Counted from the stretch's first letter, positions 8,101 to 15,674 are shown. The stretch: 32,830 nt of DNA from RGIG4097 sp964599875 (GCA_964599875.1 CAZRHE010000018.1:1-32830); one strand, 5' to 3'. Notes: generated from the sequence alone by a model not told the origin. Program-made: numbers and translations.

Positions 8101-8158
8101 CGCCGTGTTTCGGGCAAACGTTGACGGAATAAATGTTTACGTCGTTGTGGCAGTTCAT
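5141..8158 (-). CDS. lacZ: Beta-galactosidase, glycoside hydrolase family 2
   Basis: A 1005-residue LacZ-type enzyme hydrolysing terminal beta-galactosides such as lactose. There is no signal peptide, so it is cytoplasmic. The jelly-roll sugar-binding domain (about 30-200) and Ig-like domain (about 200-320) lead into the TIM barrel with RGVNRHEFHPEYG (337-349), RTSHYP (373-378), the acid/base glutamate E445 in SLGNEAG and the nucleophile E530 in QCEYAH. The C-terminal half contains the second Ig-like domain and the Bgal small chain (from about 720). Length matches LacZ. Its ATG lies nine bases after the zinc-ribbon gene and has an AGAGGT site, so it is translationally close to that housekeeping run. 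No lactose permease or repressor is nearby, which is unusual. Substrate range beyond beta-galactosides is not determinable. Confidence 0.95.
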   Translation of the reverse strand: MNCHNDVNIYSVNVCPKHGAGFPLTESGEKRIRLLNGDWKFKFFSSVELMSEPTAWDTISVPSNWQLKGYGKPNYSNTRYPKPILTAPGKRPRINDAENPCGIYERTFELEKIDSLVHINFSANSGAELYINGKFVGYSESSFDYQEYDITEFVKVGENVVRIVVFQFTTGSYLEDQDMWRISGLFRDVTLIFIPHRHIADVYARAEFNADMSEAIFNADIAVECKGDEFDVANLNVDLLDADGNVVTCSTFKLIDVDDGDVINLSMKEKVTNPNLWSSEYPYLYTVRIILKSQVKDREYFADMRELSFGFRKIEVVPQTDKQDTTILLNGKVLKIRGVNRHEFHPEYGHAVPVELTEKDIILCRNNNINSIRTSHYPNSRGFYDLCDKYGIMVMSENNLETHGLARYIPASNPKWTEQVCWRMENMVRTYRNHPCILFWSLGNEAGDSGKSFVEMKKTALALDDTRPIHYEADGYLKVSDIMSEMYTPETQMEQIGQNKLHMHSRALWSLLGHYLTPKTYRNKPFIQCEYAHCMGNSLGNFADYWEHFKKYDRLCGGYIWDFADQSIKRTLPDGTVEWTYGGDWGDVPNDGNFAFNGIVRADRSPNPALFEVKKVYQQISFSIDGKDIVIGNEYIATELDDKFDLKIELVKDGVAVKSEIMPMPKVPVGGKAKVAIPFDIDVDGEVYLNLYALQKEDERGIEKGYAVAEEQIVVNGFNGGSFDEAVGKAVSSDGAHLIIDCGGLTALVNKETGYIDSVKKGGLEMLSAPIKPNFWRAVTDNDFVPHINLFLKKFIGVYYYKEAQAQLVKVNMTHTDKRVDIDWYMPHMPVLKTTYEAGEGGLKVTLKCKGMIFDLPRYGFEMKCATSDDVSFFGRGAHENYCDRKTSAKLGVYQGKVADFEHGYLYPQENGNHCDVRTLTVGGEKGITFDALDKPFEFSCHDYTMESLENAKHLNEVKRDENGVWVYVDGQQRGVGGDVPAFACTKRRYKILPGKLYGFSFVIK

Positions 8159-8167
8159 AATTTACCT

Positions 8168-8878
8168 CTACAGTGTATAAAGTATTCTGCGACAATTCGG
8201 GCATTCTGCGCAATTATCGCTCGTGCGGAGTTTCTCTTTCGTATCGTTGGGGACGTCCATTCTGCAACGTCCGCATCTTGCGTTTTCCTTGTCGTATTCC
8301 ACGAACGCAGGCACCATTTTCGCATTGCGCAGCGTAGTGTAAACTTTGACGAGTTCTTCGGGAATATCCTTTTTGAGGTCGGACAACTTCTTTTGGATTT
8401 CCTGCACTTTGGGTTGCAGTTCCTTCATCATTTCGTTGTATTCTTTGGACGCTTGATTATATGCCTTGCTCGCTTGCGTTCCGACGTTCCAAGTATTTGC
8501 AAAATCTTGGAATACGTTTTCCGCGCGGGAAGAATCCTTGCCCGCCGATTTTTCGAGAGTGGCGATTTCGGCAAGAATGTTGTCAATTTGTTTAATGTAA
8601 TATTCCGCCTCGGACACGTCCTCGATGCCGTCCACGATGCCGTCGAATTCGGCAAGTTTGGATTGAAGTGCATTGAGTTTTTCGTTGTAACTTGCATATT
8701 GCGCAAGTATTTCGTTTGCGTCGGTGGCTATCTTATTGATTTTTTCCGTCGCTTCGTCCAATTTTACTTTGGTTGCAACGAGATTTTGACGCTCTTTGCT
8801 TTTTGCGACTTCGTTTTCGAGCGCGATGAGTTCTTGGTCGATTGCTTGATAATCGAGAATACGTTTGTCGAATTTCAT
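8168..8878 (-). CDS. Coiled-coil protein with C-terminal C4-type zinc ribbon
   Basis: A 236-residue protein. Residues 1-185 are long charged helices with heptad-like spacing (coiled coil). The C-terminus holds CGRC at about 202-205 and CAECPNC at about 223-229, a zinc ribbon. Proteins of this family are almost always encoded beside the Nif3-like gene in Firmicutes and other phyla. A nucleic-acid-related function has been suggested but is not established. Its first codon overlaps the last codons of the Nif3-like gene by four bases, implying translational coupling. There is no signal peptide. Confidence 0.88.
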   Translation of the reverse strand: MKFDKRILDYQAIDQELIALENEVAKSKERQNLVATKVKLDEATEKINKIATDANEILAQYASYNEKLNALQSKLAEFDGIVDGIEDVSEAEYYIKQIDNILAEIATLEKSAGKDSSRAENVFQDFANTWNVGTQASKAYNQASKEYNEMMKELQPKVQEIQKKLSDLKKDIPEELVKVYTTLRNAKMVPAFVEYDKENARCGRCRMDVPNDTKEKLRTSDNCAECPNCRRILYTL

Positions 8879-9639
8879 ATTTCCTCCAGCGTCCTAAAAG
8901 GGCGGTGTTGATTTGCTTTTACGATTTTTACCCCCGTTTCCTTGACGAGGGACGCGAATACGTCTTCAACGACGATTTCGCTTGAATAGTGAGAATATTC
9001 CACGACGGGAAAATCGTGGGAATCCGCGTATAGATATGCGTGATGATTCATATCCCCGACGACGAAAACGTCCGCGTTTGCCATGGCGTAGTCGATATTA
9101 GAATACGACGCTCCGCCGCCCGAGCAGACGCAGATTTTTTTGATTTTCTTATTCGGATTTCCGACGAGTTTTACGCTGTTATCCGATATCGCTTTCGCGA
9201 CGAGTTTTGCAAATTCGCCCGCGGTCGTTTTTTCGATTTCCGCAACGAAAAGGCAACCTTCCGTCTTCACGACTTTTCCGCCGAATAAGCGAACGAGAGT
9301 CGCGTTGGTGCCCGCTTCGCAAGCGTCGAAATTGGTGTGTGCGGAATAAACCGCGATATCGTTTTTGATTGCAAGCGCAATCCCTTCCCCGTCGGGCTCG
9401 TCGGTCGGAATACTGCCTACGGGATTGTAGATCATCGGATGATGAGAAAGAATGAGATTGCACTTGTTTCTGATCGCCTTTTTGACGGCGTCCGTCGTCG
9501 CGTCAAGACAAGTCAAAACGCCGGTACACTCCCCTTTCAGAGTGCCGACTTGAAGACCGATTTTTTCTCTGTCGCGCTCGTCCACAAGGGAGAGGGGCGC
9601 AACGCTTTCGATGATTTCCACGATTTGTTTTTTGGTCAT
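8875..9639 (-). CDS. Nif3-like dinuclear metal centre protein
   Basis: A 254-residue member of the Nif3/YqfO/YbgI family (often labelled GTP cyclohydrolase I type 2 homolog). The metal-binding signatures are visible: LSHHPMIYNP (about 64-73), HTNFDACEAGTN (about 101-112) and a C-terminal HYSSEIVVEDVF where H and E ligands are expected. Family members form hexameric toroids with a two-metal site; the physiological reaction is debated. The protein is of the short form without the PII-like insert of B. subtilis YqfO. It sits between trmK (eight bases upstream) and the zinc-ribbon gene (four-base overlap), the standard Firmicutes order. Confidence 0.93.
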   Translation of the reverse strand: MTKKQIVEIIESVAPLSLVDERDREKIGLQVGTLKGECTGVLTCLDATTDAVKKAIRNKCNLILSHHPMIYNPVGSIPTDEPDGEGIALAIKNDIAVYSAHTNFDACEAGTNATLVRLFGGKVVKTEGCLFVAEIEKTTAGEFAKLVAKAISDNSVKLVGNPNKKIKKICVCSGGGASYSNIDYAMANADVFVVGDMNHHAYLYADSHDFPVVEYSHYSSEIVVEDVFASLVKETGVKIVKANQHRPFRTLEEI

Positions 9640-9647
9640 TTCGTCAC

Positions 9648-10328
9648 CTATCCGTCTATTTTCACCTTTTCGAGTGCCTCGTTCAAAAACGCGATTTTCC
9701 TTTCGAGTTCCTCCGAACGATGATTTGCAAGTATGTTTTTCATACAGGCAAGTTCCTCTTCCCCCCTCTTTTTGAAAACGGGGTCGACGTCGTAAAACTT
9801 GCCGTACAGTCTTTGATATTCGTCGAGAGTTTCGCGCTCGCCCCCCGCGCGCGCATTATTCGACGAAATAATAGTATAATACTTATTTGCACATTCGGTC
9901 AAGCCGTCGGAGATAATTATATGTCCCGAACGGGATAATTCGTCCCTAACCTTTTCGGGATGAGTGTTAGGCGACAGCACGAAATGCGCAAACTCTTTGC
10001 CCTCTTCGCGCGCGCGTAAAAGAATATCGGCTATGACGTCACCGCCGAGTCCCGCAATAACTACGGTGTCTACTTCACCGCTCGCAACGGGCGCAAGTCC
10101 GTCCCCCGCTCTCGTTTCCATGAGATGAGAAACGCCGTTTTCTTTTGCAAGTTCTTTCGCCTTATTAAGACTGGGAACGCTGATATCCGTCGCTATAATT
10201 CTGCTTGCGCGGTCGGTGGAAATCAAATAATAGCCGAGTTTTCCGTGGTCACAGCCGACGTCCGCGACGCTCCCGTAAGGTATGCGTGCGGATACGGCGG
10301 TCAATCTTTCGTCAAGTCTAATCGGCAT
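9648..10328 (-). CDS. trmK: tRNA (adenine-22-N1)-methyltransferase TrmK
   Basis: A 226-residue SAM-dependent methyltransferase that makes m1A22 in tRNA. Motif I is ADVGCDHGKLGYYL (about 18-31). The family-specific AGLGGDVIADIL (about 91-102) and LSPNTHPEKVRDEL (about 118-131) follow, then a C-terminal coiled coil (about 160-225) typical of TrmK. Its ATG shares one base with the rpoD stop (TGATG), so translation is coupled. The position directly after rpoD and before the Nif3-like gene is the classic Firmicutes context. Confidence 0.93.
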   Translation of the reverse strand: MPIRLDERLTAVSARIPYGSVADVGCDHGKLGYYLISTDRASRIIATDISVPSLNKAKELAKENGVSHLMETRAGDGLAPVASGEVDTVVIAGLGGDVIADILLRAREEGKEFAHFVLSPNTHPEKVRDELSRSGHIIISDGLTECANKYYTIISSNNARAGGERETLDEYQRLYGKFYDVDPVFKKRGEEELACMKNILANHRSEELERKIAFLNEALEKVKIDG

Positions 10329-11368
10329 CAGTCGAAATCCTTAAGTTTTTTCAGTCTGTTGGGATGACGGAGTTTGCGGAGCGCCTTCGCTTCGATTTGG
10401 CGGATACGCTCTCTCGTCACGTTGAATTCCTTGCCCACTTCTTCGAGGGTACGCGGATGGCTGTCGTCAAGACCGTAACGAAGTCTGAGCACCTTTTCTT
10501 CACGCGGAGTAAGGGTGTTGAGCACTTGTATGAGTTGCTCGCGAAGCATATTGCTCTCCGCGACTTCCACGGGAGATTGCGCCTTGTCGTCCTCGATGAA
10601 ATCTCCGAGGTGGCTGTCCTCTTCCTCGCCGATAGGAGTTTCGAGGGACACGGGGTCTTGCGCTATCTTTTGGATTTCGCGCACTTTCTCTACGGGACAA
10701 CCGAGATATTCCGCGATTTCTTCGGGGGAAGGCTCTCTGCCGAGGCGTTGAAGAAGAGTACGAGTCGCGCGGACTTGCTTGTTGATGGTTTCGACCATAT
10801 GTACGGGGATTCTTATGGTGCGCGCTTGGTCCGCTATCGCGCGGGTTATGGATTGACGTATCCACCAAGTCGCATACGTTGAAAACTTGAATCCTTTGGT
10901 GTAGTCGAATTTATCGACCGCTTTCATGAGGCCGAGATTGCCCTCTTGAATGAGGTCGAGGAAGTGCATATTTCTGCCCACGTATCTTTTTGCGATGGAT
11001 ACGACCAAACGAAGGTTTGCCTCCGAGAGTTTCTTCTTCGCCTCTTCGTCCCCTTCTTCCATGCGTTTTGCAAGTTCGACTTCCTCGTCGGGAGTGAGAA
11101 GAGGGACTCTGCCTATGTCTTTGAGGTACATTTTGACGGCGTCGTCCGAACTGCCCTCTATCATATTGTCCAACTCGTCCGCGGGAGTTTCTTCTTTCAT
11201 TTCGATTCCCGCCGCTTGAAGTGCGTTGAATACGGCTTCCATTTCTTCAGCCGTCGCGTTCAAGTGCTCGAGTCTTGCCATAACCTCTTCCGAACCGATA
11301 GACTTTTTCGTTTTTGCGTGTGCTATCAGTTTTTCGGTTTCGGTTTTCAGTAGTTGTTCTCTATCCAT
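10328..11368 (-). CDS. rpoD: RNA polymerase primary sigma factor (sigma-70/SigA)
   Basis: A 346-residue housekeeping sigma factor. A short acidic region 1.1-like N-terminus (about 1-75) precedes region 1.2 (DAVKMYLKDIGRVPLLTPDEEVELAKRM). The invariant region 2 follows (NLRLVVSIAKRYVGRNMHFL, then DLIQEGNLGLMKAVDKFDY and FSTYATWWIRQSITRAI), then region 3 and region 4 (LTPREEKVLRLRYGL, TLEEVGKEFNVTRERIRQIE). These recognise the TATAAT and TTGACA boxes, which agree with the promoters found in this window. The ribosome site GGAGG is six bases from ATG. It follows dnaG after 41 bases, as in the classical macromolecular-synthesis operon. Confidence 0.97.
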   Translation of the reverse strand: MDREQLLKTETEKLIAHAKTKKSIGSEEVMARLEHLNATAEEMEAVFNALQAAGIEMKEETPADELDNMIEGSSDDAVKMYLKDIGRVPLLTPDEEVELAKRMEEGDEEAKKKLSEANLRLVVSIAKRYVGRNMHFLDLIQEGNLGLMKAVDKFDYTKGFKFSTYATWWIRQSITRAIADQARTIRIPVHMVETINKQVRATRTLLQRLGREPSPEEIAEYLGCPVEKVREIQKIAQDPVSLETPIGEEEDSHLGDFIEDDKAQSPVEVAESNMLREQLIQVLNTLTPREEKVLRLRYGLDDSHPRTLEEVGKEFNVTRERIRQIEAKALRKLRHPNRLKKLKDFD

Positions 11369-11409
11369 TGTTACCTCCGCCCTTTACGGGTTCGATACGG
11401 CAATGCCGT

Positions 11410-13191
11410 TCACGTTTTGTCTGATATGTTTTTTGATTTAAGTTTCTTTTGAAGAGAAGATATTTCTTCTATATTGCGTTTCTTGTCCTCTTGAGAGGTG
11501 AGAGTCGCATATTCTTTTTTTAGGTCTTCGAGTTTTTTCGCGAGATACTCGTTTGCAAGGGACAAGGCGCAATCCGCAAAATAGAATTTCTCGTTGTCCA
11601 CTTGTGCAAACTCCACTTTATCTCCCACGATTTTACTCATCTCGTCGGGGTCGGGATTATCGTCGAAAAGGGATGATATTTGCACCGCTCCTTCGGTTTC
11701 GACAATCTTATCGAATATATCTTGGTGCAAGGGATGCGGCAACCATTCTTTCCTTATTATCGTGTAGTCCGCATAATCCGCTTTCGTCAGTATTTTATTG
11801 AGCACGAATCTTGCCGCTCGCAAGTTTTTGGCGTCCCCTTCGGTTGCGCTTTGGACGGCGGTTTTCTTTTGTTTGAGGGGCGCGTCCTTTGCAAGTTCTC
11901 TCGACAGCGTTTCAACTGAAACGCGACTTAATATAGACACAATCGACAGATAAACTTCCCTTTCGGACGGACTTTCGATTTCTTTCAACACTTTGAGTGC
12001 CGCCGTAACGTACTTCCCTCTACCCTCTACCGAATCGAGATTGTAAGCCTCTTTGCACAGTTTAAGTTTATATTCGACGACGTTTAGAGCGTCGTGGATT
12101 CTCTTCATAAATCCCTCCGCGCCCTCTTGTTTTATGGTGTCGTCGGGGTCGAGTCCTTCCGCGAGGGAAACCACTTTGACGTCTATGCCCGTCGCACTCA
12201 AAACGTCTATATTTTTGATAGTCGCTTTCTTGCCCGCGCCGTCGCCGTCGTAACACACGTACACGGTTTTTGCAAGGCGTTTGATTTCGTTTGCTTGTCC
12301 CGGAGTCAACGCCGTCCCCATGCCCGCGACCGCGTTTTTTATACCCGCGGCACCGAGGGAAATGACGTCCATATAACCCTCGACGAGAATTATATCGCTG
12401 AATCCGCCCGACGTGCGTCTTTCCTTTTTGATATAGTTGACGCCGTAAAGGGTCCTGCCTTTATCGAATATGTACGTATTCGTGGAGTTTTTGTATTTTG
12501 CGACGTCCTGCTCGCCGTGATATATTCTTCCGCCGAAAGCGACCACGTTGCCCACGGAGTCGATTATAGGCACGATGATGCGCCCCGCAAAGGCGTCTAT
12601 GCAATCTTCGCCGACGATGAGTCCGCATTCGCGAAGATTTTCGGTAGAATAACCTTTGCGACGCATATAGCCGTAAAGTTGCTCGCGGCCAAGGGATAAT
12701 CCCATTCCGTATTTTCTTGCGACGTCCTCGTTTATTCCTCTCGAATCGAGATATTCTCTTGCTTCTCTGCCCTCGTTTTCTTTCGTGAGGTTATTGCGAT
12801 AATAAAGCGCGGCGTCGCGCATAAGTCCGAGGAGTATATCTCTTTTTTCTTTTTTTTGCGCGCGGTCGGGGTCCGCGTGATATTCGGGCATTTCCATATT
12901 CGCTCTGTCTGCAAGGAATTTCACTGCGTCTATGAAACCCATCGACTCTATTTCCATAATGAAAGATATGACGTTTCCGCTCTTTCCGCACCCGAAACAG
13001 TGATAATATTGTCCGTCCGTGTTCACGCAAAACGAGCCCGTCCTTTCGTTGTGAAAAGGACAACATCCGAAATACTTCCCGCCCTTTTTCGTGAGGGGAA
13101 CGTATTGCGAAATCGTGCTTACAATGTCGTTTCTGCTTTTGAGTTCGTCAAGAAAATTTTGATTGATTCCGTCTTTTGAATCGAACGCCAT
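11410..13191 (-). CDS. dnaG: DNA primase
   Basis: A 593-residue primase making RNA primers at the replication fork. The zinc-binding domain has C44-P-F-H47 and C65-F-G-C68. The RNA-polymerase core has VGRIIVPI-like and VAFGGR motifs (AGRIIVPIIDSVGNVVAFGGR). The TOPRIM fold shows LVEGYMDVISL and VCYDGDGAGKKA. The C-terminal region (about 430-593) is helical and should bind the helicase DnaB. Length is normal for Firmicutes. An AAGGA site precedes the ATG. It is the first gene of the minus-strand run, with an AT-rich divergent intergenic region upstream in which I could not identify a convincing minus-strand promoter. Confidence 0.97.
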   Translation of the reverse strand: MAFDSKDGINQNFLDELKSRNDIVSTISQYVPLTKKGGKYFGCCPFHNERTGSFCVNTDGQYYHCFGCGKSGNVISFIMEIESMGFIDAVKFLADRANMEMPEYHADPDRAQKKEKRDILLGLMRDAALYYRNNLTKENEGREAREYLDSRGINEDVARKYGMGLSLGREQLYGYMRRKGYSTENLRECGLIVGEDCIDAFAGRIIVPIIDSVGNVVAFGGRIYHGEQDVAKYKNSTNTYIFDKGRTLYGVNYIKKERRTSGGFSDIILVEGYMDVISLGAAGIKNAVAGMGTALTPGQANEIKRLAKTVYVCYDGDGAGKKATIKNIDVLSATGIDVKVVSLAEGLDPDDTIKQEGAEGFMKRIHDALNVVEYKLKLCKEAYNLDSVEGRGKYVTAALKVLKEIESPSEREVYLSIVSILSRVSVETLSRELAKDAPLKQKKTAVQSATEGDAKNLRAARFVLNKILTKADYADYTIIRKEWLPHPLHQDIFDKIVETEGAVQISSLFDDNPDPDEMSKIVGDKVEFAQVDNEKFYFADCALSLANEYLAKKLEDLKKEYATLTSQEDKKRNIEEISSLQKKLKSKNISDKT

Positions 13192-13350
13192 AATTCCGTC
13201 CTTCGAGTCTTTTCACTTAATAATACTCTTTAAAATTTGCAAATTCCTAAAAAATTTCAAAAAAAATCTCAAATTTGTTATTTTATGCGGATTCAATGGA
13301 AAAAATTCCCGAAAACGCACCCATATCCGCACTTCGAGGGGTATTAGCGT

Positions 13351-13379
13351 TTGACGGAATAAAGATTATCCGCTACAAT
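13351..13379 (+). promoter_or_regulatory. Promoter of the ECF S-component gene
   Basis: TTGACG (13351-13356), a 17-nt spacer, then TACAAT (13374-13379). The expected initiation point is about 13386-13387, which is the GTG start codon itself, so the transcript appears leaderless or nearly so. Confidence 0.65.
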
Positions 13380-13386
13380 CTAAACC

Positions 13387-14076
13387 GTGAAAGATTTCGA
13401 AAACGAAGAAAAAGTAATCGACGAATCCGCCGCCCCGCTCGAATATGAAAACGAAAGCGACGACGCGGATTCAACGATTGAAAACGAGGAGTGCAAGCCC
13501 CATAAAAACAACCGCGTGCGCAAAATCACGGGCGTGGCTTTGTTTATTGCAATCGAAATCGTTTTGTCTTTTATATCCAACTACGTGCAAACAGGACAAG
13601 TCAATCTCAATCTCGCCCTTATACCTATTATTATAGGCGCGTGCGCGTACGGGCCTATCGTCGGACTTGCGCTCGGGATTTTGAACGGAGTGATTACACT
13701 CACCGCTCCAGCCACCCTCGGAGTGTTTTTCGTCGTAAATCCCGCCGCTACAGTTTTCCTTTGTTTGCTGAAAACCGGACTTGCGGGGCTTGTTTCGGGA
13801 CTGATTTATAAGGCGTTATACAAGCATAAACTTATCGCCGCGATACTGTCCTCGGTAGTTGTCCCCGTCGTCAACACCGGATTATTCATACTCGGCACGT
13901 ACGCCTTTTTCATCGACGTCTATTCTGCGGCAAACGTGAACGGAATCAACGTATACGAATTTGTTCTCGTATCCGTTTTGTCCGTAAACTTTGCGATAGA
14001 ATCCGTCCTATGTCTCGTCGTATCCCCCGCGATACTCAAAGTTCTTGATAAATTGCGACTTATAAAATCCGCATAA
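13387..14076 (+). CDS. ECF transporter S component (substrate unknown)
   Basis: A 229-residue membrane protein. An unusually acidic cytoplasmic tail (residues 1-45, rich in Glu/Asp) precedes about six hydrophobic helices. The second to fourth helices carry a pattern typical of energy-coupling-factor substrate-binding subunits (LNLALIPIIIGACAYGPIVG, GILNGVITLTAP, NPAATVFLCLLKTGLAGLVSGLIY). S components bind a vitamin or similar micronutrient and share the EcfA/A'/T module, which is not encoded here. The start is GTG at 13387: a TAA lies two codons upstream in frame and no ATG follows before the first helix. There is no Shine-Dalgarno sequence, and the promoter places initiation at this codon. 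Specificity cannot be assigned; a later GTG near 13531 is a possible alternative start. Confidence 0.85.
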   Translation: MKDFENEEKVIDESAAPLEYENESDDADSTIENEECKPHKNNRVRKITGVALFIAIEIVLSFISNYVQTGQVNLNLALIPIIIGACAYGPIVGLALGILNGVITLTAPATLGVFFVVNPAATVFLCLLKTGLAGLVSGLIYKALYKHKLIAAILSSVVVPVVNTGLFILGTYAFFIDVYSAANVNGINVYEFVLVSVLSVNFAIESVLCLVVSPAILKVLDKLRLIKSA

Positions 14077-14111
14077 ATCACCAAACTATCAAATGGATTT
14101 CTTTAAAAAAA

Positions 14112-14138
14112 TCGCACCGTTTCGGGTGCGACTTTTTT
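14112..14138. terminator. Bidirectional terminator between the ECF gene and the FtsK-gamma-like gene
   Basis: TCGCACC (14112-14118) with GGTGCGA (14125-14131), followed by CTTTTTT on the plus strand and preceded by a run of As, so it can act for both convergent genes. Confidence 0.85.
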
Positions 14139-14796
14139 ATTCGTAAATTCTGCAGTATACCGTTATGAACACGCCGTACAAATTCAATATACCTTCAAGC
14201 GTGCCTTTGTGCGAAGTTCTGACCTTGATTACCCTTCCGCCGTCGTATTCCACCAAGGGATAAGAAGACATAACTTCTTTGACGGTAGCGATATTTTCCG
14301 CCGTATCGTCCCCGCTCATCAACACGATTGCGCTTATCACGACGTTTTCATCCGTTTCTTCATATGAAAAACGGAACGCAGTGCCGTCTGCACCCTCTAT
14401 CGTATATTCGTTGAGTTCGATTTGATTGATTGCGCCCGCAACGTCTTCCTTTACGTAGGATTTCTTTTCTTTGATTTCTTCCTCGTCAGCCGCTTGTTCT
14501 ACGCCGAAATTTTCGCGGATTTGCTCGTACGCAGAGCCCGCGCTTTCGACCGTAAATACGTCGTCGTCACCGAAAAGGTTTTGGAATTGCTCTTTCGTTA
14601 TCTCGAATCTATCCGTAGGACAACTCGTGATAAATCCGTTTTCAATCATCCAATCGACAACGCGCATCGCGCCCTGATATCCGAGTCCGACTTGCCTTTG
14701 AATATACGACGCGGACACCGAGCCGTGCTCTATGCTAACTTTAAGCGCCTGTATACACTGCGCTTCGAATTCGTCTTTAGGTTTATAAATTCCCAT
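14137..14796 (-). CDS. Free-standing FtsK-gamma-like winged-helix protein
   Basis: A 219-residue soluble protein. Residues about 8-70 resemble the gamma domain of FtsK/SpoIIIE translocases: ASYIQRQVGLGYQGAMRVVDWMIENGFI matches the winged helix that reads KOPS/SRS sequences. No RecA-like ATPase is present. The rest is an acidic linker (about 70-120) and an uncharacterised C-terminal domain (about 125-219) with alternating strands. In FtsK this domain orients DNA pumping, but alone it may act as a DNA-binding regulator. The ATG has a strong AAGGAGAAA site and a good promoter upstream. I do not recognise the C-terminal domain. The gene faces away from rubrerythrin and converges with the ECF gene. 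Confidence 0.7.
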   Translation of the reverse strand: MGIYKPKDEFEAQCIQALKVSIEHGSVSASYIQRQVGLGYQGAMRVVDWMIENGFITSCPTDRFEITKEQFQNLFGDDDVFTVESAGSAYEQIRENFGVEQAADEEEIKEKKSYVKEDVAGAINQIELNEYTIEGADGTAFRFSYEETDENVVISAIVLMSGDDTAENIATVKEVMSSYPLVEYDGGRVIKVRTSHKGTLEGILNLYGVFITVYCRIYE

Positions 14797-14828
14797 CTTA
14801 TTTCTCCTTCACGATTATTGATAAACTC

Positions 14829-14857
14829 ATTATACAAACTTTTCCGCCGAAATTCAA
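14829..14857 (-). promoter_or_regulatory. Promoter of the FtsK-gamma-like gene
   Basis: Minus strand: TTGAAT (14857-14852), 17-nt spacer, TATAAT (14834-14829). Confidence 0.65.
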
Positions 14858-14926
14858 GAGCGGATATGAATATTTATCAGAGGAATATTTCTTTTGCATT
14901 CGGGGATAATATCATCGGAGGTGCAT

Positions 14927-15520
14927 ATGAAATTGCAAGATAGCAAAACTTATCAAAATCTCGCACGCGCGTATGCGGGCGAATGTCAGGCGCGCACGCG
15001 CTACGAATTTATTGAATACGGCGCAAGAATGCAAGGTTACACTTGCCTTGCCGAAATCGTGGACAAGGTAGTTTACAACGAGTTCAATCACGCTCGTATG
15101 TTTTACACCTATCTCCAACAGGGCTCGAAAAAGCAAATCGATAATATCGAAATATGCGCGGGTTATCCCTTCAAAGAGAAATGGGACTTGACGGATAATC
15201 TCAAACTTGCCGCAGAGGACGAAAAATCAGAAGCGGAAAAGATTTATCCCGAATTTGCAAAGATTGCAAGAGAGGAAGGATTCGAGGACGTTGCAAAACT
15301 TTTCGATATGGTCATAGAAGTCGAAAAGAGCCATCAAGAATTGTTTGAAGAATTGCACAAGCAAATGAAAAACGGTTCTCTTTACAAGAAAAAAGTCAAG
15401 GTGACTTGGAAATGCTCTGGTTGCGGCTACACCGAAACGGGCAAAGAGGCGTGGGAAGAATGTCCGCTGTGCCGTGCAAAACAAGGCGCAGTCGTCCTTC
15501 ATCTCGAAAACGTGCAATAA
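14927..15520 (+). CDS. rbr: Rubrerythrin
   Basis: A 197-residue peroxide-scavenging enzyme of anaerobes. The ferritin-like four-helix domain (about 1-140) carries the diiron ligands in AGECQARTRYEF, EIVDKVVYNEFNHARMF and EVEKSHQELFEEL. The C-terminal rubredoxin domain has CSGCGY and CPLC, which bind one iron and feed electrons to the diiron site. The start at 14927 is set by GGAGG five bases before; the longer frame starting at 14894 would precede the ribosome site. Length fits the short rubrerythrin class. It is monocistronic, closed by a strong terminator. Regulation by a peroxide sensor is common in the family, but I see no clear operator. Confidence 0.95.
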   Translation: MKLQDSKTYQNLARAYAGECQARTRYEFIEYGARMQGYTCLAEIVDKVVYNEFNHARMFYTYLQQGSKKQIDNIEICAGYPFKEKWDLTDNLKLAAEDEKSEAEKIYPEFAKIAREEGFEDVAKLFDMVIEVEKSHQELFEELHKQMKNGSLYKKKVKVTWKCSGCGYTETGKEAWEECPLCRAKQGAVVLHLENVQ

Positions 15521-15530
15521 ATAGTATATG

Positions 15531-15555
15531 AAAAGGCTCCGTCGCGGAGCCTTTT
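15531..15555 (+). terminator. Rubrerythrin terminator
   Basis: A perfect 11-bp stem AAAAGGCTCCG (15531-15541) / CGGAGCCTTTT (15545-15555) with a TCG loop, ten bases after the stop codon. Confidence 0.9.
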
Positions 15556-15587
15556 AACGCGGAGTTTTTAATACCTATTACTTAACC

Positions 15588-15615
15588 TCTTACCTTTTAC
15601 CTCTTACTTCTTACT
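15588..15615. repeat. Four tandem pyrimidine-rich heptamers
   Basis: TCTTACC, TTTTACC, TCTTACT and TCTTACT stand end to end with no spacer, and a degenerate fifth copy (CTTAACC) precedes them. They lie between the rubrerythrin terminator and the terminator of the convergent cysteine-rich peptide. Function unknown: it could be a binding site with 7-bp phasing or a simple-sequence tract. Confidence 0.7.
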
Positions 15616-15648
15616 TTATATTCCCGTCCCAAGAAACGAAATGAAAAG

Positions 15649-15674
15649 CAAAACCGCCTGTGCAGGCGGTTTTG
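15649..15674 (-). terminator. Terminator of the cysteine-rich peptide gene
   Basis: CAAAACCGCCTG (15649-15660) and its complement (15663-15674) form a long GC-core stem ten bases beyond the stop codon. On the minus strand it is followed by a broken T-run (TTTTGCTTTTC). Confidence 0.85.

Noticed and set aside
6302..8911. 869-codon open frame on the plus strand
   Set aside because: Antisense shadow of lacZ and the zinc-ribbon gene; long only because codon bias (frequent GAC, GTC, TCG) removes stops on the other strand.
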